Source: Thermohalobaculum sp039027855 (lineage in GTDB: Bacteria; Pseudomonadota; Alphaproteobacteria; Rhodobacterales; Rhodobacteraceae). Taken from it: DNA of 64,000 nt. The stretch lies in assembly GCA_039027855.1 (NCBI GenBank), contig JBCCJI010000012.1, positions 1 to 64,000 of the forward strand, in the 5' to 3' direction. Shown piece by piece: positions 11,101 through 19,018 of the stretch. The first letter of the stretch is position 1, and the number at the start of each line of letters is the position of its first letter. The notes under the pieces were generated by a model. The model searched no databases. It was not told the DNA's origin and saw only the letters and a list, made by a program, of their open reading frames with translations. The position numbers and the translations under genes are program-made.

Positions 11101-14100
11101 CGCGATCGTGTCGATCTCGTTGCCGGTGTTCTCAAGCTGGATCGTGCCGGCCGCCTGCCCGATGAAGGCGGAGGTATAGTAGCCATATTGCGGGTCATAG
11201 GGCGTGATTGTCGTACCGCCCTGCTGGACGATGTCGCCACCCGTCGAGACGAAGAAGGCGAAACCCTCGATCTCGGTATTGGGCAGTGCCAGCGTATCGC
11301 CCGTGGTGATCGACGCATCGCTGTACATCGTGAGCGTCGACCCGCCCGCAAAGCTCAGCGTGCCGCCCACGACGATGTCGATATCCACGCTCGCGCCCGG
11401 CGATCCCACATACAGATCGCCCGCGACATCGACCTGCGGCTGCAGCGCGTCGGGGTCAGGCGGGCCGGCATCGACGAATTCAAACTCGATCGGCAGGTCG
11501 CTGGTGATCGACGAAGACGCAGCCGCGTCCGAGGCGTTCAGGAATTCGACGTCCAGCGCGTTCGCCTCGCCGACATAGACCATGCTGTCATGCACGATAT
11601 CGAAGCTTTGGGACTCGGTGATCGAGATCGTGTCGAAGGTATTCCCCGCATTGGTCAGCGACACCTGGCCATTCGGCGCCGATAGGTTGAGCGTCGTGTA
11701 GGCGTTCCCTTCGAGCGCGTAATCGTAATAGCGCTCGATCGTGGTGATGCCGGCCTGGTCGATGTCGCCGTTCGCGACCTCCACGGTCAACGAACCCGCC
11801 AGAATGCTGTCATTGAAGGTGAAGCCATCGGGCGAGATGACCGTCGTCCCGTCATAGATGGTGAGCAGGCCGATGTTCGAACCAAGGTTCACGGTGGAAC
11901 CCGCTTCGATCGTGACCGGCGCACTGCCGGGCGCGGCGCCGTAACCAGGCCCGATCAAGAGCGAGTTCCCGGTCAGGCGGACATCGCCACCGCCATAGAT
12001 GACGGTATTCGCGAAATCGTTCGGCGCGCCGATCAGGTCGGTATAGCGGCCATCGACCAGCAGAACCGGAGCAGTGATATCGACATCGCCGCTCGCATAG
12101 ATGCCCGACACCAGCAGACTGCCGTCATAGGGTGAGCCGCCCTCGATGGTCACGTTGTTCCCGGCCTCGACCGTCACGACCGAGAAGCCGTTCCCCGAGG
12201 CACCCAGCGCAATATCGCCCGCCGCGCTCAACACCGGCTGGCCGGCATTGGTCGGGCTCGTGCCGTTTATCGTGGTGCCGAGCACCTGGCTGATACCGCC
12301 GCCGGTCGAGACGATAATCGCCCGGGTGTCGATCAGCGTCTCGGGCAGCACCAGATCGCCGCCCGACTGCACCCTGCCATCGGTGCCGAGGTAGAGCTGC
12401 TGGCCAGCCGAGAAGGTCAGCTCGCCATCGACCTCGACCTCGGCGCCGCCCGACACCTCGAAGCTGGAGGCATTGACGTAAAGGTTCCCCGCCACGTCGA
12501 TCTGCGGTTGGAAAGTCTCGGGGAAATCGGACCCGACGCCCGCCAACGGCACCACCAGGTACCCGTCGGTCGTGATCGACGAATTGCCCGCCCCATCACT
12601 GGTATTGAGCTCGTAGACCCTGAGCTGACCGAGCGGATCGCCGCTGCCCAAGGTCGTGTGGTTGATCACCGCGCTCTCAGCGTCACCGATGGTGATCTCG
12701 GAGAAATTGTTGCCGGCGCCGTCCAGCACGATGTCGCCGTTCGGCGCATAGGCGTAGAGGTCGAAGGGAATGAACCCCTCGTTGTTCTCCGCCTCGATCG
12801 AGGTGAGCGGCGACTGAGTGATGTCACCGTCGCGCGACGTGATGAAGAGGGCGTTGGACGCAACCGTCGCCGGGAGGATCAGATCGCCTGAGGCATCGAG
12901 CGATGTGTTCTCACCCGGCACAAAGGTCGACACCTCAAGCGACACGGTACCGCCCGAGTAGATCACGGCCCCTTCGTCCACGATGTAGGACGAGTCCGTG
13001 AAGAGCAGAGTACCGGCGATGCGCACGTCGCCGGCAGCGTTCACGCCCGGTGTGTAGTCCGGGGTCGCGGCGGCAGTGTTCGGCAGGCTGACCGTGCCGG
13101 TGCTTTCGACATCCAGCCCACCGGCGCCGACCGTCGCGCGATCAAGCCTCAGGAACCCGTTGGCCGTGTTGCTGGAGTAGTGTCGCAGATAGACGCTGTC
13201 AGCGGCCTCGACACTGAACTCGGAGAAGGCGTTCTGGGCGTTGTCGAGCGTGACCGACGTGGCGCCTGAAATCTCGATCCGCCCCGGCACCGGAGTGTAA
13301 TAAACCCCGTATGACCCATCGCGGATATAGGTGCCGGGCTGCTGCGTCACCGAGAAACCGGTGCTGCTGGGCGATCCGCTGATCAGAATGGCAGGGTCGG
13401 TCACCCCGTCGCCGTTCAGCACGAAGTTCGGCGTGGCGAAGGTGTCATTGGTCTCGAGGTTGACGATGCCGTTGGTGAAGACATAGCGGGCTGCGGTGAG
13501 GCTCAGCGTACCGTCGCTCGAGATCGTCACGCCGTCGGCGATGTCGATGCTGTAGGGGTCACCAGCGTAGAGCGCCGCGTCGATGGTGATGTCGCCCGTC
13601 GCCGTGATATCGGCGTTGATGTAGACGCCGGGCGCGTCGGGAACGCTGGAGACGGTCGGATCGGCGCCGTAGAGCGCGATCGTCCCGTCGACCGTGATCG
13701 CCTGGTTGACAGTGATCGTCGCGGCACGAACCGTGAGGTCGAGAGGGCCGGTTGCATTGACCGTCTCGTTGAAGAAGACGCCGCTCGTCGCCTCCAGGAT
13801 CAGGCTGCCGCTGGCGTTGTTGATGAAATCGGCATCGATCGATGTCGGACCCGGGTCGGCGGCGTAAATGTTGTCGATCGGCGTGGCCGTGCCGCCATCC
13901 TCGATGACGATATCGGTCGGATCCAGCAGCAGCGTGCCGGCGGTGCCGAAATCGGCGTCGAGCGCGACGGTGCCGCCAAGCTGGAAGAACCCGCCCGAGA
14001 TCTCGACGAAGCCGCCATCACCGCCGGCCGGCCCACCCGTGGCGCTGACATCGCCCATGAACGAGGCGACATCATCGCCCCAGAACACCACCGTGCCGCC

Positions 14101-15255
14101 ATCGCCGGCACCGCCGCCGGCCGCGCCGTCGACGCGCACCGTCGCCATGTCCTCGACCACGGTGATGCGGGCATTCGGCACCGGACCCTGGCCGCGCAGA
14201 TCGCCGCCGATGCGGATATCGCCACCGTCACCGTCGACCCCGCCCGAGGCGTCGATGACCGCGCCTTCGCGCACGGCCACGCGCTCATCGGCGGTGATGG
14301 TGATTTCGCCGCCATCGGCCGTGCCACTGCCGCTCACGTCGATATCGCCGGTGACCTCGACCGTGTCGGTCGAGCGCAGCGTGATCCGCCCCTCGGACAC
14401 CGAGATCGAGCGCGCCTCGATCTCGCCGCCCGCCACGATGCTCGCCTCCAGCAAGCTCTCTGCGGCGGCGGCATCCATCAGGACGGTGCCGCCCTCGTTC
14501 AGGATCTGGCCGCTGTTGCTGGCGCTGACCGCCGTGCCCTGCCCGATGGGCAGCGCCAGGATCCCGTCGCCCGCCATATCGACGGCGAAGGTCTCGGTCC
14601 CGGCCACGACGACCTTGCCGAGACGCCCCTGGATCACGCCATCATTGGCGGCGTTCGGGCCGACCAGACCGACCAGCCCGGCCTCGCCAAAGGTGATCCG
14701 CCCCTCGTTCTGGATGACCGCGTTGGGATCGCCCGGAATGGTGAAATCCGTGCCGCCCTGCATGAAGGCGTCGTTGTCGATATCGGCCGAGGTCGCGAGC
14801 AGCCCCCCCACATCGACCGAGGCGCCGCGGCTGATATGCACGCCCTTCGGATTGACGATCCAGACCTGGCCATTCGCCGACAGGTTCCCCTCGATCGTGG
14901 TGCGGTCGACCGAGTTCACCCGGTTCAGCGCGATCGAGGAACGGCTCGGCTGACGGAACACCACGCCCTCGTCCGGCGCGATGTCGAAATTGTCCCACTC
15001 GATGATCGCGCGGTTGGAGGACTGGTTGATCGTCGTCTGCTTGCCCTGCTGGGCGATATCGGCCTGACCGCCGATCACGATGCCGCCCTGCGGCCCGGCC
15101 TTGGCCTCGCGCATCATGCCCGGCAGCATCGGTGGCGTAGCCGCCAGCGCCACCAGCGCCGTCGTCGCCATGTAGTGATAGCGCAGGATACCCGGGCGAA
15201 CGCGGCGGGGTTGGCCGAGGCGTGCCATGCGGTGGTGGTGGGGCTGCGGTGCCAT
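5164..15255 (-). CDS. TpsA two-partner-secretion exoprotein (filamentous haemagglutinin type)
   Basis: A giant 3363-residue secreted protein. The N-terminus has a long basic signal region, cleaved near residue 50, and then a TPS/haemagglutination-activity domain over about residues 55-300. Family marks are NRAIIEWDNFDIAPDEGVVF and the NPKGV variant of the canonical NPNGI motif, followed by ISRGASVDVGGLLATSADI. The remainder is an Asp/Thr/Gly-rich beta-helix with almost no Cys, built from long internal repeats (see the two repeat entries). It ends in an acidic tail (DEDEEEIVEQ, later TRGFTDDEEETQQ) with no anchor, so it may be released or held by a partner. The ATG at 15255 follows GAGGAAGA; an upstream in-frame GTG at 15300 is less likely. 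It lies 47 bases after tpsB, its expected transporter. No toxin domain is recognisable at the C-terminus. Confidence 0.93.
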   Translation of the reverse strand: MAPQPHHHRMARLGQPRRVRPGILRYHYMATTALVALAATPPMLPGMMREAKAGPQGGIVIGGQADIAQQGKQTTINQSSNRAIIEWDNFDIAPDEGVVFRQPSRSSIALNRVNSVDRTTIEGNLSANGQVWIVNPKGVHISRGASVDVGGLLATSADIDNDAFMQGGTDFTIPGDPNAVIQNEGRITFGEAGLVGLVGPNAANDGVIQGRLGKVVVAGTETFAVDMAGDGILALPIGQGTAVSASNSGQILNEGGTVLMDAAAAESLLEASIVAGGEIEARSISVSEGRITLRSTDTVEVTGDIDVSGSGTADGGEITITADERVAVREGAVIDASGGVDGDGGDIRIGGDLRGQGPVPNARITVVEDMATVRVDGAAGGGAGDGGTVVFWGDDVASFMGDVSATGGPAGGDGGFVEISGGFFQLGGTVALDADFGTAGTLLLDPTDIVIEDGGTATPIDNIYAADPGPTSIDADFINNASGSLILEATSGVFFNETVNATGPLDLTVRAATITVNQAITVDGTIALYGADPTVSSVPDAPGVYINADITATGDITIDAALYAGDPYSIDIADGVTISSDGTLSLTAARYVFTNGIVNLETNDTFATPNFVLNGDGVTDPAILISGSPSSTGFSVTQQPGTYIRDGSYGVYYTPVPGRIEISGATSVTLDNAQNAFSEFSVEAADSVYLRHYSSNTANGFLRLDRATVGAGGLDVESTGTVSLPNTAAATPDYTPGVNAAGDVRIAGTLLFTDSSYIVDEGAVIYSGGTVSLEVSTFVPGENTSLDASGDLILPATVASNALFITSRDGDITQSPLTSIEAENNEGFIPFDLYAYAPNGDIVLDGAGNNFSEITIGDAESAVINHTTLGSGDPLGQLRVYELNTSDGAGNSSITTDGYLVVPLAGVGSDFPETFQPQIDVAGNLYVNASSFEVSGGAEVEVDGELTFSAGQQLYLGTDGRVQSGGDLVLPETLIDTRAIIVSTGGGISQVLGTTINGTSPTNAGQPVLSAAGDIALGASGNGFSVVTVEAGNNVTIEGGSPYDGSLLVSGIYASGDVDITAPVLLVDGRYTDLIGAPNDFANTVIYGGGDVRLTGNSLLIGPGYGAAPGSAPVTIEAGSTVNLGSNIGLLTIYDGTTVISPDGFTFNDSILAGSLTVEVANGDIDQAGITTIERYYDYALEGNAYTTLNLSAPNGQVSLTNAGNTFDTISITESQSFDIVHDSMVYVGEANALDVEFLNASDAAASSSITSDLPIEFEFVDAGPPDPDALQPQVDVAGDLYVGSPGASVDIDIVVGGTLSFAGGSTLTMYSDASITTGDTLALPNTEIEGFAFFVSTGGDIVQQGGTTITPYDPQYGYYTSAFIGQAAGTIQLENTGNEIDTIAAIADSVSITVEASQAFDGVLSVAGLEVTNDITITATAIVVNERYAALFAPYATPGAATVQAGGDITLAAQDVLIGAEPGGPNAGTPIEVSAGGLLDIEVEADTLYLYDGTILTSGAGFEFPETYIDGTTTVRVSGGAVTQEAGTQIRQNTEGDLGYSGLRFEVGTEDVTLVDVDNNFSRIDVISAGTVSIEGTLAGSGRTSFEVGAANTSGDLRVVNAGEILLDDVDDTGTAVASTVGGNLEIISSTAITADTALDLTVVGDTTLTAFLLTSYGDTPGTINIDAANLDLQGTVSVLSGDVLLSTGSAGLTVENSTVVGDATIATTLADGDLDVDGLFVTGDATLTAADGDVTVSDATFGGDEFVGGTGTNAVISSLVDTGTVTIDNVVADNLQIGSYGAGTFYVSNSSFVTLTSGLSSGGVALETVTVRDQLTLPTTLTAFEARSLGLFGADLTITGVDPAAGPVVIDDVGGGGSIFITANYVEIGAVVAPVLQVTAAGDVRHVADADLVSPLGSSTEVTGARDVLTGDAYAIASAELFTTYTITNAAATYLIEVTTSASFTSTTGGSIDLTGGTAAGVPLENDFQGSLGVYDFATVAIADANDLGITVGGATDITVETGSDLDGGDSDLEASFEHAGLALVQTNGGVATIDVTQTAPGASLQAVVLGLSVTSSGDVVVENTYAGGAGLASGGVSADGNVTVRDSVFEDGFTAFQSYNGDITLERVQAGSDGDEQLFLLPGTGSLFLTDVTANDVVITDAAASGVIGGDVLLDRFSVNNLSLISDVAGTLGLANGEVTGGFGLLSSVGGLSLTAFQLTAGDLTIADGTIAPGGLLTLDGITAPNIDVDVPNLDLGFVSTGSLTADVDGDIATVLDADLSDPSGTDITVEIPVLSGATAAAVTPEPPVTIAREAFTNLVTVTGTTDLDGFGNVSLGGSAIADNDFQGVFGATTFDTVYVTDANGIDLLVNTTQTLIVQANSDGVGDDGLVTGSFTAFYALDIDGDTIDISGAYLSTGYLSAGTITATGDASVSDIAVYGALTVEGGDSASLTDASIAGTGIVVSTAGDVTVERVQATAGGSNAVGGFDVSAGGDVRVVDLDADIVTVGATQAVGGDVTFDRFDVDSLSVVGDVTGTVSLANGQVSEALDFLATLGGLDLTRLDLGDFTLADGTLTPGSILTLDGIRAGDVDISVPELQIGFLETASLTVTVEGDILKVANADLSDPAAASVTVNAAELGPVPLDFLDAGPSDITLDFDAFTALLAVAGDVDATSTGGGVFALPRGVSGGVDFHNDVAGTLGLDGFSTIVFEGAGDIALDIAGATDLAIAGDADSSGTDGLISGTVGFSGTATFVTPNDVVLNGAFGTVQAVADDVALTAIGSDVAVANTRATSLDIVSDGAAPGSGQIAITDTEITDSLSVGSTGGDVGVTLTRVAADGAIAGTALGSFTAEDLQGEALNIGADSVDVDRAEVALLNIDATTGDATDSVELTDAVVTGDVNVVSGVAPVTLERVDSGGAVAVAGTGSVSATDILSVGAQSFAGETLSLARVEGTDFIVDGGSMDTSVSDLTGDSLVFSSDGPGSLQNISVAALDITSPGQLVIGNDIAVAGDATILAGQGDFTNLAIDGTAGFLAGETLSLTEITAATLEIGGDATGAAVGLTGDVTIATADILGDLVVGTAGSIDITNLAVGGQTVLAAGADLSVVTAVVGGYAGVVPGALLIDSAVLGSELDPALVTSALGQGFLTSDPDSTTITLNNLNAQDLDLSATGDITATFVRTEGLLRLETTEGVIGFNEVSGNPRQLIGPTITVPITGAVGPFTVAAPGDVDGVQPVTAATGAAGPNDAGAVDIGITVGALVGDPDDPGIIGATVDPVPGTAGGDPGAGAPDVPGGEDRDVVIVPPDPETPLDEDEEEIVEQILAQDLIDEEQALAVPFFTFEEPAFALPRVDFGALFSASGNENLWTRGFTDDEEETQQ
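6760..9960 (-). repeat. Three tandem ~350-residue repeats inside tpsA
   Basis: Three diverged units of about 1.0-1.15 kb follow each other in the second half of the exoprotein: roughly 9960-8800, 8800-7755 and 7755-6760. Each contains the same ordered landmarks. First comes a SLANGQV / GLANGEV segment, then LTLDGI, then a D-A-DLSDP or DADLVSP segment. These are followed by FQGVFG / FQGSLG or the HNDVAGTLG counterpart, and then DITV-type strands. The boundaries are approximate because the units were aligned by eye. Confidence 0.65.
10400..12550 (-). repeat. Two tandem ~360-residue repeats inside tpsA
   Basis: Two units of about 1.07 kb (about 12550-11470 and 11470-10400) share landmarks in the same order: PQIDVAGNLYV / PQVDVAGDLYV, then VSTGGGISQ / VSTGGDIVQ, then DGRYTDLIG / NERYAALFA, then GGDVRLTGNSLLIG / GGDITLAAQDVLIG, then YDGT. 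A weaker half-unit seems to precede them near 13040. The period is close to that of the downstream repeat block although the sequences differ. Confidence 0.6.
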
Positions 15256-15302
15256 GGCCGTCTTCCTCGTTGTGATGCCGGCTATCCGGCGGCGGCTCAC
15301 GG

Positions 15303-17138
15303 TCAGAAGAACCAGACCAGCGAGCCGTTGATGCGCGTGTCATGTTCGCCCGTGCGCGTCAGCGCCTCGGTCACGGGCTGGGCCACCTCGATTTCGAGTT
15401 GTGGCCCATTCGGGATGATCAGCCGTGCCCCCGCACCGACCGAAGCCCGATCTTCGTATTCCGACCCCGGCGTGTCCGACTGAAACACACCGCCGTAATC
15501 GGCGAAACCATAGACGCCCCAGCCGACGCGGTTGGCGAAGATCTCAGCATCGTCGTCCCAGCGCAGCTCACCATAGACGGCAAAGCCGCTGTCGCCCGAC
15601 AGCTCAGATGGCTCATAACCCTTGAGGTAACGCGAGCCACCGAAGCTGATGGTCTGGCTGGACAACAGCGGTTCTGGCGAGAACTGGCCGGTGGCCCGGA
15701 TCTGCGCGCTCAGATTGCCCTGGATCGGCTGGGCGCGGGTGACCTCGCCGCGAAACGCCACAAAGCCGCTATCGGCCAGCGGGTTCGACAGGTTCGGATC
15801 GCCCGACTCGCTGCCGCCAAGCGCCTCGACACCGAACTTGATCCCCGCCTCGAAGAAGGTCTCGCCAAACGGGTCGCGTACCGCGCCGCGGCCGAGCAGC
15901 GAAAAGGCACGCACGCTGTCGTCGCTCAACGTGCCCGCATCGTCGAGCTCAAGCTCCGCCTCCACCGCCTCGAACCCGGCGCCGAGCCAGAGCGAGAAGG
16001 CGCGCGTGCGGACCACCGGATGCTCGATCTCCAGGCGCCCCTCGATCTGCTTGCCCTTCAGCTCCAGCGGATCCAGCACATCGCCCGGGCGTGTCCTGGC
16101 ATAGGTGAAACTGCCCGAGATCGCGGTGCCGGTGCCGAGGAAGACACGCTGCGTGATCGACGCAGTGTTGCGCTCCTCCAAGTCGGGGAAATCGCCGGTC
16201 GACCACGAGTTGAAATAAGCGATCTCGGTGGAGGCGCCGAAGCTCGTGTAAGTGTTGGCGTAGCCGATGCCGCCGAAGATGCCGGGGCCGATCACTGGCC
16301 CGTCACGGTGGGTCAGGATGCCGACCGCATTTAAGGGCGAGCGTTCGACATTCATCGTCAGCTTGATGGCATCGGGCGTGGAGCCGGGGCTCGGCACAAA
16401 GGTCGCCCGCGTCACACCCGGCAGATCGGTCACCAGCAGCGAGGCGCGCTCGATATCCTCGACCGTGGGGTTGTCCATGCCGGCGAGCGGCGCGACCAGC
16501 TTCTCCACGAGCGCGCGGACCGGGCCGATATCGCCCTGTGGCTCGGCGATCTCGACCGCTTCGACCCGCGTGGTCAGCACGGCGATCAGGATCGTGGCCC
16601 CCTCGGCGTCGATATCCTGTCGGGGCAGCACCACACGGGTGAAGACGAAACCCTCGCGCTTCAGCGTCAATTCGATCTCGCGCGCAATCGCGTAGACGCC
16701 GGCCAGCGTGGTTTCCTGCCCGACAAGCCCGGCGTAGAGGGCGCGTGCCTCGGCGAGTGGAAGCCGGCCATCATCGATAAGGGGTGCGCCGTCACGACCG
16801 ACAAGCTGGATGTCGTCGAGCCGCAGGATCACGCTTTCGGCGCCAGCGGGTGGGGCGACCGAGGTCTGTGGCACCGAGATCGAGGGCGTTTGCGGCGCGC
16901 CGCGTTCCTGATCCTCGAGATTGGCGCGCAGGTCGTCGATGGCCTGTGTCTGGTCCTGCGCGCCGGCCGGTCCCATCAGGGTCACGGCCGACAACAGCGC
17001 GATCACTGCCCCACCCGAACGCGCGAGCATGCGCGCTTGAAAAGAGCCCTGATGGCGGGCCGGTCGCAAGGCGGATACGAAGCCCCTGGGTGCCGGGCTG
17101 GTGCGGCACCGCCGCGCTTCCGCCATGCGTCGGGTCAT
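15303..17138 (-). CDS. TpsB outer-membrane transporter (ShlB/FhaC family)
   Basis: A 611-residue member of the Omp85/TpsB group that moves TpsA across the outer membrane. An N-terminal signal (ALLSAVTLMGPAGA, cleaved before QDQTQ) is followed by POTRA domains (ILRLDDIQLVG; LKREGFVFTRVVLPRQDI) and a C-terminal beta-barrel ending in the aromatic residue usual for outer-membrane proteins (SLVWFF). The length matches the family. The ATG at 17138 is preceded by GGAG at good spacing. It adds about 36 basic residues before the hydrophobic signal core, so an extended signal peptide or a start at 17030 are both possible. The barrel includes GSRYLKGYEPSELSGDSG, resembling the conserved L6-loop region. 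Second gene of the operon, 59 bases after ompA-like and 47 bases before tpsA. Confidence 0.93.
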   Translation of the reverse strand: MTRRMAEARRCRTSPAPRGFVSALRPARHQGSFQARMLARSGGAVIALLSAVTLMGPAGAQDQTQAIDDLRANLEDQERGAPQTPSISVPQTSVAPPAGAESVILRLDDIQLVGRDGAPLIDDGRLPLAEARALYAGLVGQETTLAGVYAIAREIELTLKREGFVFTRVVLPRQDIDAEGATILIAVLTTRVEAVEIAEPQGDIGPVRALVEKLVAPLAGMDNPTVEDIERASLLVTDLPGVTRATFVPSPGSTPDAIKLTMNVERSPLNAVGILTHRDGPVIGPGIFGGIGYANTYTSFGASTEIAYFNSWSTGDFPDLEERNTASITQRVFLGTGTAISGSFTYARTRPGDVLDPLELKGKQIEGRLEIEHPVVRTRAFSLWLGAGFEAVEAELELDDAGTLSDDSVRAFSLLGRGAVRDPFGETFFEAGIKFGVEALGGSESGDPNLSNPLADSGFVAFRGEVTRAQPIQGNLSAQIRATGQFSPEPLLSSQTISFGGSRYLKGYEPSELSGDSGFAVYGELRWDDDAEIFANRVGWGVYGFADYGGVFQSDTPGSEYEDRASVGAGARLIIPNGPQLEIEVAQPVTEALTRTGEHDTRINGSLVWFF

Positions 17139-17197
17139 AGTTACTCCGTCAGAACGCAGCTTAAGGCGCGGGCGCCGGGCGGCGGCCGGCAGGGCGA

Positions 17198-17872
17198 TCA
17201 GCCGCCGATATCCACCTGGATCTCAACACGGCGCTGCACGGCCGAGCGCGGCCCGGCGGAAGCCAACAAACGCTGCTCACCCATCCCGACCGATTGCAAC
17301 TGGGCAGTGGCGATGCCGCAGCCGTCCACGAGATACTGCTTGGTCGCATCCGCGCGGCGCTGCGACAGGCGCAGGTTGTAGTCGTCGCCACCCGCAGCAT
17401 CGGTATGGCCGATCACGAAGTACCGAGAGCCCGGATTGAGCTCGAGATCCGCTTTCAGCGTATCGCAAAGACCGTCGAGAATGCCGCGCGCGCTGTTGTC
17501 GAGAAAGGCGCTGTCATAGGCGAACTTGATCGGGCGGAAGAGCTGATCCTCGGGATTGAGATCGATCGGCGCGGAAGCGACGTCCTGGCGCGATGATCCC
17601 GCAGTGCTCGACGCGACGTTGCCCGATGGTGTCGGATCGGTCGACACCACCGTCCCCGTGCCGGAGGAGACGGGCGCCTGCTCCTCCACGCGTCCGGTCG
17701 AGGGATTGATCTCCAGCAGCGTGCGGGTCTTCTGCTGCTGGCGGCGGCGCTCGATCAGCAGCTGGCGCTGACGCTCCAGAACGCTTTGATCGGTTGACTG
17801 AGCGGCAACTTCGGGGGCCGGAAGTGCGGTCACCGTCAGGGCCAGGACGATGCCGGGGACGAGGCGATGCAT
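17198..17872 (-). CDS. OmpA-family peptidoglycan-binding protein
   Basis: A 224-residue secreted protein and the first gene of the TPS operon. It has a signal peptide (VPGIVLALTVTALPAPEVAA), a Gln/Arg-rich coiled stretch (ERQRQLLIERRRQQQ), a Ser/Thr-rich linker, and a C-terminal OmpA-like domain. The OmpA domain shows YFVIGHTDAAGGDDYNLRLS, RRADATKQYLV and AVQRRVEIQV, including the Asp and Arg that contact diaminopimelate in this family. It probably anchors the outer-membrane TPS machinery to the cell wall; that link is inferred from the operon. I chose the ATG at 17872 because GGAGAG stands before it; the ATG 12 codons upstream has no such signal and would spoil the signal peptide. It has no N-terminal beta-barrel, so it is not a classic OmpA porin. 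Confidence 0.9.
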   Translation of the reverse strand: MHRLVPGIVLALTVTALPAPEVAAQSTDQSVLERQRQLLIERRRQQQKTRTLLEINPSTGRVEEQAPVSSGTGTVVSTDPTPSGNVASSTAGSSRQDVASAPIDLNPEDQLFRPIKFAYDSAFLDNSARGILDGLCDTLKADLELNPGSRYFVIGHTDAAGGDDYNLRLSQRRADATKQYLVDGCGIATAQLQSVGMGEQRLLASAGPRSAVQRRVEIQVDIGG

Positions 17873-18189
17873 GGCTACTCTCCAAAGGACAGCACGATGG
17901 GGGTGCAAGCCGTTTCCAGATCACGAACGATACCTTACCGCGGGAAATGACGCCGTCCAGTGACAAGGCCGACACGAGGCTTAGGCGGGTTCACCAATCG
18001 GCCAAGTGTCACCCGCACGCCGCGGCGCCGTCGCGCGACCGTGAGCAGGCGAGACTGCTACCGCTGATTGCGTGACGTCCGACACGGGCCATGTCAGAGA
18101 GTGACCCTAGCGGATGCGCAAACCCGTAACGCAGACCCGTGACGCAGAGCCAAAGCCCGAGATTGAGCTAAAGCTGGACCCAGACAACC
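17873..18189. promoter_or_regulatory. Divergent intergenic region between the TPS operon and the M15 peptidase
   Basis: A 317-base gap with genes leaving in both directions, so it should hold the promoter of the TPS operon (minus) and that of the peptidase gene (plus). A short direct repeat (acccgtaacgcag / acccgtgacgcag) lies near 18123-18147. I see no clear -35/-10 pair, operator palindrome or RNA gene. Confidence 0.4.
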
Positions 18190-19002
18190 ATGCGCCTGCT
18201 GCCCGCCATCATCCTCGCCGTTGCGGCCATCGCTGCGCCAGTCCTCTGGCATCTGTCGGCGGCCTATATCGCGGCGCCGCCGCAGCAGACGGCCGATCCG
18301 GGCGCGCGGGCGGAGATCGAGATGCTCGAGGCGCGGATCACCGCGCTGGAGGAGCGCATCGACGGGCTCGATGCCCGCACCGCCCGCGCGCTCACCGGCG
18401 ATGTGGAACGCGGCCGCAGCACGGCACCGAACGCGGAAGCCTCCGATACCCTGCGCGATGCCTTCGCCCAGGTCGTGCTGATTGCCGACCGGCGCAACGT
18501 GAACGGCGACCTGACCACGCCGCGGCCCAAGGATCTGGAAGAGCTGTTCGGCCTGCCGCGCGAGGACCTGACGGACCAGTGCCAGCCGATGACCAACGAG
18601 AAGCTGAAAGAGATGCTGGCGGTCGAGGATGTCGGCCCCATCCGTGCGCAGATGATCCGCCCGGCGCTGGTCTCGCTGCGCCAGATCTTCGCCAATGTGC
18701 AGGTGTTCGAGCCCGAGCTTTACGGCAGGATCCAGTCCGCCGGGTCGCTCTGTGTGCGCCATATCCGCGGGCGCGAGGGCCTGGCTTCGGCCCATGCCTA
18801 TGGGCTGGCGGTGGATATCAATATCGACGGCTACCTCGACACGCTGGGCGATGGGCGGACACAGCTCGGCCTGACGCTGCTGGCCGACTTTTTCCGCAAG
18901 GAAGGCTGGATCTGGGGTGCGGCCTTCGGTCGGGAGGACTCGATGCATTTCGAAGTGAGCCTGGAGAAGCTGCAGACATGGCGTCGCCTTGGCCAGATCT
19001 GA
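18190..19002 (+). CDS. Membrane-anchored M15-type D,D-carboxypeptidase-like protein
   Basis: A 270-residue protein with an N-terminal signal or membrane anchor (LLPAIILAVAAIAAPVLW), a short coiled coil (EIEMLEARITALEERIDGL) and a C-terminal zinc peptidase domain of the VanY/extensin-like M15 group. Zinc-site marks are SAHAYGLAVDINI (HxxGxAxD) and SMHFEVS near the end. The family cuts peptides of peptidoglycan, so a role in wall trimming is likely. Its stop is 16 bases before the next gene, suggesting co-transcription. The fold assignment rests on these motifs only; a polysaccharide-related extensin-like protein is the main alternative. Confidence 0.8.
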   Translation: MRLLPAIILAVAAIAAPVLWHLSAAYIAAPPQQTADPGARAEIEMLEARITALEERIDGLDARTARALTGDVERGRSTAPNAEASDTLRDAFAQVVLIADRRNVNGDLTTPRPKDLEELFGLPREDLTDQCQPMTNEKLKEMLAVEDVGPIRAQMIRPALVSLRQIFANVQVFEPELYGRIQSAGSLCVRHIRGREGLASAHAYGLAVDINIDGYLDTLGDGRTQLGLTLLADFFRKEGWIWGAAFGREDSMHFEVSLEKLQTWRRLGQI

Positions 19003-19018
19003 GAGGATGATCGCCGCG

